Origin: Fidelibacterota bacterium UBA2986
GTDB taxonomy: Bacteria; Fidelibacterota; Marinisomatia; Marinisomatales; AB-629-J13
Length of the DNA: 47,505 nt
NCBI GenBank assembly: GCA_002346675.1
Contig: DEAI01000019.1
Span: forward strand, 1-47,505
Direction: 5' to 3'
Below are positions 40,322-47,505 of the stretch, piece after piece. The translations under genes and the position numbers were made by a program. A model generated the notes under the pieces. That model worked only from the letters and a program-made list of their open reading frames with translations. It was not told the origin of the DNA and did not search any database. Each line of letters begins with the position of its first letter. Positions within the stretch are counted from its first letter, which is position 1.

Positions 40322-42675
40322 GGGCTCTCTTAACCAAAATCGTCATTGTTCTTTTATTTTCTCTTTCTATTTCTCAAGAAAGAATAGGAGATTGGAACTG
40401 TTATACTTCAACCTTAAATATCAGAGATATTTCTATATTTAACCAATCTGTTTATTGCGCTACTGATGGAGGAATACTTAGATTTGATTTACTGACTCAT
40501 TTGTTTACGCCCTTTACAAAATTAAATGGTTTAACTACTACAAATTTATCAGTAATCGAAACCGGAAAAGATGAGCTGCTCTGGATTGGAGGAAATTCCC
40601 CGGGCATTGTTCAAAGGTTTGATCCTTCAAAAGAAATGGTTATTATGGAATTCCCTTATAAATTTTCTGAAATATCACACATTGTTTCAGGAGACTCTAT
40701 TGCTTATGCAGTTTACCGAGAGAATCAGGATTGGGGATTGGCAGAATATCGATTTGATAATGTGACTTATGAACATAAGGACCTTTATCCGGATTGGATC
40801 TTGGCTGATAATGGAATTAATGACATTGAAATAATTGGTAATTCTGTATTTGTAGGGACAGGTATAGGATTGTTTCGGGGCTATACAGGCGAAAATCCAA
40901 ATTTATGGACTTTAGTTTCACAAGAGGTTCAGAGAAATATTACCGACTTAGAGGTTTTAGATGAGTCCCTTTTTATTATAATGGATTCGGAAATATATTT
41001 GATGAATCTTGAATCATATGAGTTGGTAGATCTTGAGAAAGATGATCTTTCTTTAATTGAGTCTACTTCATCCGGATCCCTATGGGGAGTGAACGCTTCT
41101 AAAAATAAACTAATGGAGGTTGAGACAAATGATTGGATTGAGCTTCCCTCTAAGGCAAATTGTCTTGTTGCTGCTAATGACTCTCTTATAATTGTAGGAC
41201 TGGAAAGAGGAATTTTAATGAAAAACCTTTATGACTCTAGTTATAACATATTTGTTCCCAATACGCTTCCCACTAACCAAATAAGTGCATTAACAATTTT
41301 AAATGATGGCAGACTGGTTGCTGGCTCCTATAAAGGACTCTCAATTTTAGAAAATGGGGTATGGCGAAATATAATTGAAACAACTTCTGATGAAATTCTC
41401 ATTCATGAATCATTTTCAGAAGAATATTTTTCTGCAGATACAATTCCTGTGGATTTCGGAGGTTACATTGCTGATATTGAACAGGGACCAGATGGAAAAG
41501 TATATTGCGCAATTCGGGGGACTTATCCTGAACCTCGACGCCACGGTGGAGGAATAGTCATTGTGGATGTAGATTATCCACAGGATTTTACACTTATTGA
41601 TACAACATATTTAGATTATTTTAAAGATGAATATTTGGTTGTCAAAGATTTGAAATTTGATTATCAAGGTAACCTTTGGGTAGCAGATGCTTACGCAACT
41701 ACTCGTTTTACACCTATTCATAAAATGACCCCTACGGGGGAGTGGACCTCTTACAGCTACGACGATTCAAATTATACATTTAGTCTTACACCCAATTCTA
41801 TTGAAACTGACCAATGGGGGCGAATATGGATTGGATTTTTTACTGGTGAGGAAAATACAGTTGATGGAGTTGTATATCCTAACGGAGGACTGATGATGAT
41901 GGAAGAAAATGAAAATTCTACGGGAGTTTCAGTTCAATCAATATCTCTTTCATCAATTTATTCAAACAAATCATTTTGGTCTCTTGGTATAGTAAGAGAC
42001 CGTTTGTTTAGTATAAGTCCTAATGGGTTAACCTATTTTGATTTGCAGAAAAATGATAATAATCCAATCAGGAGACAAGGTCCCACGGGAATAAATGGAT
42101 CTCAATTTTCCTATTTCCCGCAGGTCTCTTTTGGAGGTCCAGATCCTAGTTCTAAATTAAAGGTCGATCCCCAAAATAATATCTGGGTAGGATCCCCCTC
42201 ACAGGGAGTTTATGTTTTATTAAATGATTCACGATATTGGCCTGATGCTGGAGGTATTAGAGAGTTGGATACACCACTGCTTTCGGATCAAATTACAGAT
42301 ATCGTTTTTGATTCAAACAATGGCGTTTCCTATATAGCTACCAATCGAGGAATAAACTCTCTGAAAATACCATTTTCTGCGAATAGAAATGACTATTCTC
42401 AATTAAAGGTTTTTCCAAGCCCTTTTTTTATCCCATCTGAAACCCCCTTGGTTATAGCTGGTGCGATACAATCTTCTTCACTATTAGTAACAACAATTTC
42501 AGGTAAGGTTATTTATTCAAAGAGACACTCTGAAATGGGTGTCCACGGTGATCAAATTACCTGGGATGGGAGAGATAACAGTGGTAAGTGGGCCGGAAGC
42601 GGTGTATATCTATTATCAGTTTATAGTGAGGATGGATCTCATACCGTAGAGAAAATCACGGTAGTTAGAAAGTAA
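40318..42675 (+). CDS. PorZ-like secreted beta-propeller protein
   Basis: 785 residues from a TTG overlapping the protease stop; it begins a clean signal peptide (MRALLTKIVIVLLFSLSIS). Residues ~20-340 form propeller blades (GDWNCYTSTLNIRDISIFNQSVY..., GGILRFDLLTHLFTPFTKLNGL) matching the first propeller of PorZ, a surface protein of type IX secretion; further two-component-type blades follow to ~690. The C-terminal 85 residues (FPSPFFIP, ITWDGRDNSGKWAGSGVYLLSV) form a FlgD/type IX-like C-terminal domain. It would sit on the cell surface. If truly PorZ, it implies a type IX system elsewhere in the genome. Confidence 0.8.
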   Translation: MRALLTKIVIVLLFSLSISQERIGDWNCYTSTLNIRDISIFNQSVYCATDGGILRFDLLTHLFTPFTKLNGLTTTNLSVIETGKDELLWIGGNSPGIVQRFDPSKEMVIMEFPYKFSEISHIVSGDSIAYAVYRENQDWGLAEYRFDNVTYEHKDLYPDWILADNGINDIEIIGNSVFVGTGIGLFRGYTGENPNLWTLVSQEVQRNITDLEVLDESLFIIMDSEIYLMNLESYELVDLEKDDLSLIESTSSGSLWGVNASKNKLMEVETNDWIELPSKANCLVAANDSLIIVGLERGILMKNLYDSSYNIFVPNTLPTNQISALTILNDGRLVAGSYKGLSILENGVWRNIIETTSDEILIHESFSEEYFSADTIPVDFGGYIADIEQGPDGKVYCAIRGTYPEPRRHGGGIVIVDVDYPQDFTLIDTTYLDYFKDEYLVVKDLKFDYQGNLWVADAYATTRFTPIHKMTPTGEWTSYSYDDSNYTFSLTPNSIETDQWGRIWIGFFTGEENTVDGVVYPNGGLMMMEENENSTGVSVQSISLSSIYSNKSFWSLGIVRDRLFSISPNGLTYFDLQKNDNNPIRRQGPTGINGSQFSYFPQVSFGGPDPSSKLKVDPQNNIWVGSPSQGVYVLLNDSRYWPDAGGIRELDTPLLSDQITDIVFDSNNGVSYIATNRGINSLKIPFSANRNDYSQLKVFPSPFFIPSETPLVIAGAIQSSSLLVTTISGKVIYSKRHSEMGVHGDQITWDGRDNSGKWAGSGVYLLSVYSEDGSHTVEKITVVRK

Positions 42676-42683
42676 CTAAATAA

Positions 42684-43613
42684 GTGAAAATATCTTCCAA
42701 GAAAATAAAAAAATGGATGAAGGAGGCAGGATTTCAAACCGTAGGTATTGCTCATGCTAAAGCTATTCCGAAAGCTCAGCACCAATTAAAAAAATGGCTC
42801 AGTCAGGGTAGGAACGGTACAATGCACTGGATGAAAAAAAGGGAAGAGGAAAGGGGAGACCTTACCCAATATTTCCCTGAAGCCAAAACGGTTGTTTCTG
42901 TTGGATTGAATTATTTTTCTGGTACTTCCCAAAGAGATATCAAGTCTGGTTTTAAATTTAGTAATTACGCATGGGGGGATGATTATCATGAGGTGCTGAA
43001 ATCCAAATTATTTGGAGTTTTGAAAAAAATTAAAGATGTTGATTCTAGTGTGAAGGGAATTGTATGTGTGGATACATCTCCTGTGATGGAAAAAGTATGG
43101 GCTCAACAAGCAGGCTTGGGATGGCAGGGAAAACACACCAATTTAATCACCCGAGATTATGGAAGCTGGATATTTTTAGGTGAAATGATTCTGGATATTG
43201 ATTTAGAAGTGGATGCTCCCTTTTCTGAAGACCTGTGTGGCACATGTACCGCTTGCATAGATGCCTGTCCCACGCAGGCATTGAATGAATATCAGATTGA
43301 TTCACGTAAATGTATTTCCTACCTAACGATTGAGCATCGTGGAACATTTTCAATTCCAGATGAACAAAAATTGGATCAATGGATTTATGGATGTGATATA
43401 TGCCAAGAAGTGTGTCCGTGGAATGAAAAATTTGGAAAGTCAACTAATGAAACATCCTTTTATCCAAGGGAGGATATTTTACACTGGGATAGAGAAAAGT
43501 GGAGTTCAATGGATGAGGATGGTTTTCGTAAATTATTTAGAAAATCAGCTGTTAAGCGAACAAAGTATTCCGGTTTGAAAAGAAATATCAAATCCAATCT
43601 AAAAAATAAATAA
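42684..43613 (+). CDS. queG: Epoxyqueuosine reductase
   Basis: A 309-residue cobalamin- and Fe-S-dependent enzyme for the last step of queuosine synthesis in tRNA. Two 4Fe-4S motifs are present, CGTCTACIDACPTQA and CDICQEVCPWN, and the N-terminal VVSVGLNYF, GWQGKHTN and DTSPVMEK segments bind cobalamin and substrate. The start is GTG, nine bases after the propeller gene. Shorter C-terminus than E. coli QueG, no HEAT extension. The gene lies 5 kb from queCED, and no tgt, queA or queF is in view. Confidence 0.96.
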   Translation: MKISSKKIKKWMKEAGFQTVGIAHAKAIPKAQHQLKKWLSQGRNGTMHWMKKREEERGDLTQYFPEAKTVVSVGLNYFSGTSQRDIKSGFKFSNYAWGDDYHEVLKSKLFGVLKKIKDVDSSVKGIVCVDTSPVMEKVWAQQAGLGWQGKHTNLITRDYGSWIFLGEMILDIDLEVDAPFSEDLCGTCTACIDACPTQALNEYQIDSRKCISYLTIEHRGTFSIPDEQKLDQWIYGCDICQEVCPWNEKFGKSTNETSFYPREDILHWDREKWSSMDEDGFRKLFRKSAVKRTKYSGLKRNIKSNLKNK

Positions 43614-43626
43614 AGGAGAAAAATCT

Positions 43627-44286
43627 ATGATAAGAGTTGGAGTTATTTTATCGGGGTGTGGGGTGAATGATGGAGCTGAAATCCACGAATCAGTTATAAC
43701 AATGCTTGCACTAGATAAAGCCGGGGTAGAGACGGTTCTAATGGCACCCAATATTGATCAGATGCATGTTATGAATCATTACGCTGGGATTGAAATGGAT
43801 GAATCTCGAAATGTTCTAGTTGAATCTGCAAGAATTGCGAGAGGGAAGATAAGGGATATGGCAGAGGTACATGCAGCGGACGTAGATGCCTTGATTTTCC
43901 CTGGTGGATTCGGTGTAGCTAAGAATCTGTGTGACTATGCTATGACGGGAGCGGATTGTTCAGTAAACCCGGATGTTAAACGAATCGCAACCGATGTTTA
44001 TAAAGCAGGAAAACCCATTGGAGTTATCTGTATTGCACCGGCTATGTTTGCAAAAATTATGCAGAGTGCAGAAGATTCAGTTAAATTAACCATTGGAACG
44101 GATGAACAAACAGCATCTGATATCAATTCAATGGGTTCAGTCCATATTTCCTGTCCTGTAGAAGATATTGTTGTAGATAAGGATAACAAGATTGTATCGA
44201 CTCCTGCTTATATGCTTGCAGGAAAAATCAGTGAAGCTGCAGAGGGAATTGAGAAATTGGTTAAAGAGGTATTGGCAATGGTCTAA
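43627..44286 (+). CDS. elbB: ElbB-like isoprenoid-associated DJ-1/PfpI protein
   Basis: 219 residues. VGVILSGCGVNDGAEIHESV at the start, LIFPGGFGVAKNLCDYA near residue 90 and PIGVICIAPAMFAKI near 131-145 (nucleophile Cys) match ElbB of the DJ-1/PfpI fold. E. coli ElbB has glyoxalase activity, though its physiological role is unclear; linkage to isoprenoids rests on early lycopene-yield data. AAAGGAGA precedes the ATG. Its stop faces the M16 peptidase stop across 10 bases, with no terminator between. Confidence 0.94.
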   Translation: MIRVGVILSGCGVNDGAEIHESVITMLALDKAGVETVLMAPNIDQMHVMNHYAGIEMDESRNVLVESARIARGKIRDMAEVHAADVDALIFPGGFGVAKNLCDYAMTGADCSVNPDVKRIATDVYKAGKPIGVICIAPAMFAKIMQSAEDSVKLTIGTDEQTASDINSMGSVHISCPVEDIVVDKDNKIVSTPAYMLAGKISEAAEGIEKLVKEVLAMV

Positions 44287-44296
44287 TAGCTAACCA

Positions 44297-47116
44297 TTAT
44301 TTTTCGGGATAAAGAGTCACCTGTACAATATTCTCTGTGGAAAAATATTGATTTGCGGTTGAGCGTATGGTATCCAGAGACAACCCCTCTACCAGATCAT
44401 TAAATTGATACACTAGATCAAAATCCCATTCATTTTTATCCATCATTTCAGTCACTCCCAACCAGTATTGGTTTTTTTCCAGATCTGTTTCATATCTCCT
44501 TTTTTGAGTCTCTTTAACTTTTTGTAAATATTTATATGTGGTTCCATTATCCAAAAAAAGTTTTAATTCATTTTTTACTGCTTCAGTTAGTTCATTGACT
44601 CTCTCAGGATCGCATCCAAACCCGATTGAAATAGAGTATGTTTCCTTTGGGATTTTGGACATGTTTCCAGTGACTCGTACACCATAGACTCCGCCCATAT
44701 CTTCGCGCAACACTTCTCTTAATTTTATACGTAATACTTCAATCATAGAGTAAAAATTATAGCGTTCCTGTCGATCCCACTTACATTTGCCAGAATAGTA
44801 GATTTGAGTGAGACTTTTTGGTTCAATTCCACGAAAAACAGATTTTTCGATAAGCCCTCTGGGAGGAGAAATGTTTCTGTCTACCCAGGACTCAATTCTC
44901 CTTTTCGTTGGTAGACTACCTAAATAGGTTAACACCAATGGTTCGATATTTTCTATTGAAAAGTTACCCACAAATACAAAAGTAAAATCTCCTGCGTCTC
45001 CAAAACGATCATTGTAAAATTGAAAAGCAGAGTTGAGATTAATTTCAGAAAGTAGTTCTGCTGTTAGAGGGCGTTTCCTATGGTGATTTTGAGAAAGTGT
45101 AACTGCCACTGAATCTTGAAATACTGCTTCCGGTCTGGACTTCCAATTTTCCAACCACCCTTTACTTCGTGCTAAATATGCATTAAAACTAACAGAATCC
45201 AATCGAGGAGATGTCATTTTCATGTAGATCAGTTTAAATAGAATTTCCAAATCCTGTGGAGTTGTGGAGCCGCTTATTCCCTCATAATAATCTGATATAT
45301 AGGGAGAAATATTTAATAATTTCCCGCTTAATTTCTTTTCCAATTGAATGGATGAAAAATTGGCTATTCCACTTTTATCAACAATATCTGAAGCCATTCG
45401 AGCAGAAATAAAATTATCATCTTCAGCTAAAGATGTACCACCTACACTATAGGCTTTGAATAAGATCTCATCGTTTTTAAATTGTGTTGGTTTCAATAAA
45501 ACCCTGACACCATTACCGAGAGTCCATTCTGTGAGTCCAACACTAGTATGAACATAAGTATCGATAATAGAACCGGAAGGAGGGATGTACGCTAAGAGTG
45601 GCTCATCTAAAACCTCATCAACATAGGGTTGAAGAGTTTTAGATTTTACTTGATCAAAAAGATTTAATATTTCTGTTTGAGTTGGGATAATAACACCCTC
45701 TTTCTCCGGTGCCATAACAGATACAGATCGGTTTATATCTGGCATCCAATCATCGGTGTGAGAGTTGATTTCTGTTAGGGTTATATCTGGGAGAAATTCA
45801 GTGTGCATATTTAATTCTACTTCAATTCCTGGAATAGGTTCTCCTTTTAGATAGTTATATACATATTCTCTAACATAAGAACGGGATTCAGTTTTATCCT
45901 TTTCGTTAAATGCTTTTTCCATTTGTCTCATTATCTGAGTTTTTTCTCTTTCCAATTCTGTTTGAGTAAAACCAAAGTTTTTAATTCGTTGTCTTTCTTC
46001 AATCAAAGTTTGAATTCCCAAAAGAATATCATTATCATTAACCAAAGCAAATAATTCAAAACCATCTTTAGTTAAAATCATATTATCAAAATTGGCCGAG
46101 CCATAAATGAGTTTTGGCTCAGCTTCTTTTGTCAGCTCTACCAAGCGATTTTTTAACATTCCAGAAAAAAGATTCTTTTTTATTCTTGTCCTATAATCCT
46201 CTGTTGTCACTTCATTTTTTTTATCAAACTTATGTCCAACCACAACGGATGTATAAGGTGCCTCCACATCCGTTGCAATTGCAACTAAGGTATTTTCATG
46301 ATCTGGTACAGAAAATTTTATTCTTTCACGAGGATCTTTAGGCATTACCAAACGGTTGAAATGGTGGTTGATTAAAAATTCCATTTCAGTTTTGTCAAAA
46401 TCTCCAACTGCTACAACTGCCATTAAATCAGGTCGGTACCAATCTGTATAGTACTTTCTGATCGTACTATAGTGTGCAGTATCAATAACCGCTTTTTTTC
46501 CAATGGGTAATCGGGAAGCATACTGAGAATTATTTAAAACGACAGGGAGAATTTTATTGAACATTCTTTCCCTAGCCCCCTGTCCTAGTCTCCACTCTTC
46601 GCCTACCACAGGGCGTTCATCATCAATATCTTCTTCCTCGAATGAAATTCCATGAGCCCAGTCTTCCAAAATTTGGATTGCTTGTGATATAATATCTTTA
46701 TCATCAGTAGGAACTTCTATCATATAAACTGTTTCATCAAAAGATGTATAAGCATTCAAATCTGGGCCAAATGCAACTCCGATGGTTTCAAAATAATCCA
46801 CCAATTCTTGTTTTTTAAAATGTTTGGTCCCGTTAAATGCCATATGTTCAACTAAATGGGCAAGCCCTTGCTGATTTTCATCTTCCAGAACGGAACCAGC
46901 ATTAACAGCTAAATAAAAATTTGCTCTTTTTTCAGGTTTTCTGTTTTCCCTAATGTAATAGGTTAGTCCATTGTCCAGTTGGCCGATAGAAACATGTGGA
47001 TCAATTGTTAAATTTTCTCCGGTTTGTGGAGATTGAAAAAGTAAAACATTATCTTTTATGGAGGCGCATCCATATATAGATAATAAAAAGATTGAGAGTG
47101 CTAGATATTTTTTCAT
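44297..47116 (-). CDS. M16-family zinc peptidase lipoprotein
   Basis: 939 residues. The signal ends IYGC (Cys17), so it is likely lipid-anchored. The N-terminal catalytic half carries the inverted zinc motif H87-L-V-E90-H91 (GLAHLVEHMAFNGTKHF) with the distal Glu in VVGEEWR. The C-terminal half repeats the fold without metal ligands, as in PqqL/pitrilysin-type proteins (two fused M16 halves). It should degrade peptides in the periplasm. AAGGAAGATAAGC precedes the ATG. Convergent with elbB; a terminator separates it from rpmA. Confidence 0.93.
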   Translation of the reverse strand: MKKYLALSIFLLSIYGCASIKDNVLLFQSPQTGENLTIDPHVSIGQLDNGLTYYIRENRKPEKRANFYLAVNAGSVLEDENQQGLAHLVEHMAFNGTKHFKKQELVDYFETIGVAFGPDLNAYTSFDETVYMIEVPTDDKDIISQAIQILEDWAHGISFEEEDIDDERPVVGEEWRLGQGARERMFNKILPVVLNNSQYASRLPIGKKAVIDTAHYSTIRKYYTDWYRPDLMAVVAVGDFDKTEMEFLINHHFNRLVMPKDPRERIKFSVPDHENTLVAIATDVEAPYTSVVVGHKFDKKNEVTTEDYRTRIKKNLFSGMLKNRLVELTKEAEPKLIYGSANFDNMILTKDGFELFALVNDNDILLGIQTLIEERQRIKNFGFTQTELEREKTQIMRQMEKAFNEKDKTESRSYVREYVYNYLKGEPIPGIEVELNMHTEFLPDITLTEINSHTDDWMPDINRSVSVMAPEKEGVIIPTQTEILNLFDQVKSKTLQPYVDEVLDEPLLAYIPPSGSIIDTYVHTSVGLTEWTLGNGVRVLLKPTQFKNDEILFKAYSVGGTSLAEDDNFISARMASDIVDKSGIANFSSIQLEKKLSGKLLNISPYISDYYEGISGSTTPQDLEILFKLIYMKMTSPRLDSVSFNAYLARSKGWLENWKSRPEAVFQDSVAVTLSQNHHRKRPLTAELLSEINLNSAFQFYNDRFGDAGDFTFVFVGNFSIENIEPLVLTYLGSLPTKRRIESWVDRNISPPRGLIEKSVFRGIEPKSLTQIYYSGKCKWDRQERYNFYSMIEVLRIKLREVLREDMGGVYGVRVTGNMSKIPKETYSISIGFGCDPERVNELTEAVKNELKLFLDNGTTYKYLQKVKETQKRRYETDLEKNQYWLGVTEMMDKNEWDFDLVYQFNDLVEGLSLDTIRSTANQYFSTENIVQVTLYPEK

Positions 47117-47133
47117 GCTTATCTTCCTTATTT

Positions 47134-47159
47134 AATAAAAAAAGCCCGTGAGGGCTTTT
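47134..47159 (-). terminator. Intrinsic terminator after rpmA
   Basis: On the minus strand AAAAGCCC, loop TCAC, GGGCTTTTTTT: an 8-bp stem with a seven-base T tract. It ends the rplU-rpmA transcript before the M16 gene. Confidence 0.9.
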
Positions 47160-47184
47160 AAATTATATAGTATATCAGTTTGAA

Positions 47185-47436
47185 TCAGGAAATGACACTA
47201 ACAGTTTTTCTATTTCGTCCTTTCTTTTGAAACTTTACAACTCCCGAAGCAGTTGCAAATAAACTGTCATCCTGAGCCCTCTTAACATTAATACCTGGGT
47301 GTATTTTTGTTCCCCTTTGTTTCAATATAATTCCGCCAGAAAGTATAGATTGACCATCAGCAACCTTTACACCTAAACGTTTCGCATTGGAATCACGTCC
47401 ATTTCTTGAACTTCCCTGACCTTTTTTATGTGCCAT
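47185..47436 (-). CDS. rpmA: Ribosomal protein bL27
   Basis: 83 residues of 50S protein bL27. MAHKKGQGSSRNGRDSNAKRLGVK is the conserved N-terminus reaching to the peptidyl-transferase centre, and it starts without the cleavable leader of Firmicutes. The ATG overlaps the rplU stop by one base (TAATG). AAAGGATG supplies the ribosome site inside rplU. Confidence 0.98.
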   Translation of the reverse strand: MAHKKGQGSSRNGRDSNAKRLGVKVADGQSILSGGIILKQRGTKIHPGINVKRAQDDSLFATASGVVKFQKKGRNRKTVSVIS

Positions 47437-47505
47437 TATTCATCCTTTTTAGGTTTGGTAGGTTTATCAGCAGCTTTTTTGGTAGTACTTTTTGCTTTTG
47501 TTTCA
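47436..47505 (-). CDS. rplU: Ribosomal protein bL21, C-terminal tail (partial)
   Basis: Only the last 22 codons are in the window, encoding a Lys/Ala/Thr-rich tail ending PTKPKKDE. Position before rpmA with a TAATG junction is the usual rplU-rpmA order. The tail has no bL21 core and looks like a basic C-terminal extension, so the call rests on gene order. Confidence 0.75.
   Translation of the reverse strand, partial: ETKAKSTTKKAADKPTKPKKDE

Noticed and set aside
1..47505. tRNA, rRNA, CRISPR arrays, transposases, prophage genes
   Set aside because: None was recognised on reading both strands; a tRNA or structured RNA scan would be needed to exclude small or unusual cases.

Overview
The window reads as a chromosomal piece of an AT-rich, free-living bacterium of the FCB group, most likely marine Candidatus Neomarinimicrobiota (Marinimicrobia/SAR406) or a near relative. 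The best clue is the C-terminal module of the large secreted protein at 3071-6445 (motifs NFPNPFNP, YDLPE, GVYLYQ), which is typical of type IX-like secreted proteins in Marinimicrobia and Ignavibacteria. A PorZ-like propeller protein (40318-42675), many signal peptides and lipoboxes, and frequent TTG starts fit this. No rRNA, tRNA, CRISPR array, transposase, integrase or phage gene was seen. The taxonomic call is an inference from motifs, not from a marker tree.

Region 1, about 1-12.7 kb, looks accessory. Mostly same-strand, unrelated single genes (hypothetical membrane protein, Cys-rich repeat protein, sulfotransferase, SpoU rRNA methyltransferase, giant beta-helix secreted protein, secreted ADP-ribosylglycohydrolase, redox cyclase, YdjM-like protein on the minus strand, GNAT-like transferase, persulfide dioxygenase, small membrane protein) are separated by diverged copies of one intergenic repeat (CCACCTCTTTGTAAAAAAG followed by GTGGGGATGGGGTAAA and AAGAGATGAAA). 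All copies face the same way and I saw none beyond about 12.7 kb. The most unusual protein here, and probably in the window, is 7996-9333: an N-terminal 2Fe-2S ferredoxin domain, a class III nucleotide cyclase and a C-terminal Rieske 2Fe-2S domain in one chain, apparently a redox-sensing cyclic-nucleotide synthase.

Region 2, about 12.7-22.7 kb, is a run of envelope and secreted proteins: a DMT exporter, lipoproteins, an esterase, two translationally coupled amidohydrolase-like proteins (three amidohydrolase domains, of which only one keeps the metal ligands), beta-rich envelope proteins and a YHYH lipoprotein.

Region 3, 22.8-26.0 kb, is a peroxide/iron module: a 65-residue Cys-rich protein diverges from fur/perR-like - rubrerythrin (no rubredoxin domain) - GlpC/HdrB-like Fe-S oxidoreductase - DUF3501, with a Fur/PerR-type palindrome in the divergent gap. 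A urate-oxidase-N-type membrane protein follows.

Region 4, 27.1-35.6 kb, is a tight operon for peptide uptake and breakdown: YejA-like lipoprotein, YejB- and YejE-like permeases, OppD- and OppF-like ATPases and an M3 oligoendopeptidase, joined by ATGA or TTGA stop/start overlaps. The OppD-like subunit carries two hydrophobic insertions inside the nucleotide-binding domain, which is odd.

Region 5, 35.6-44.3 kb, holds queC-queE-queD (7-deazaguanine/queuosine synthesis), a cupin, a small membrane protein, a semialdehyde dehydrogenase, a site-2-type protease, the PorZ-like protein, queG and elbB. Region 6 on the minus strand has the end of rplU, then rpmA, a terminator, and a two-domain M16 peptidase lipoprotein converging on elbB.
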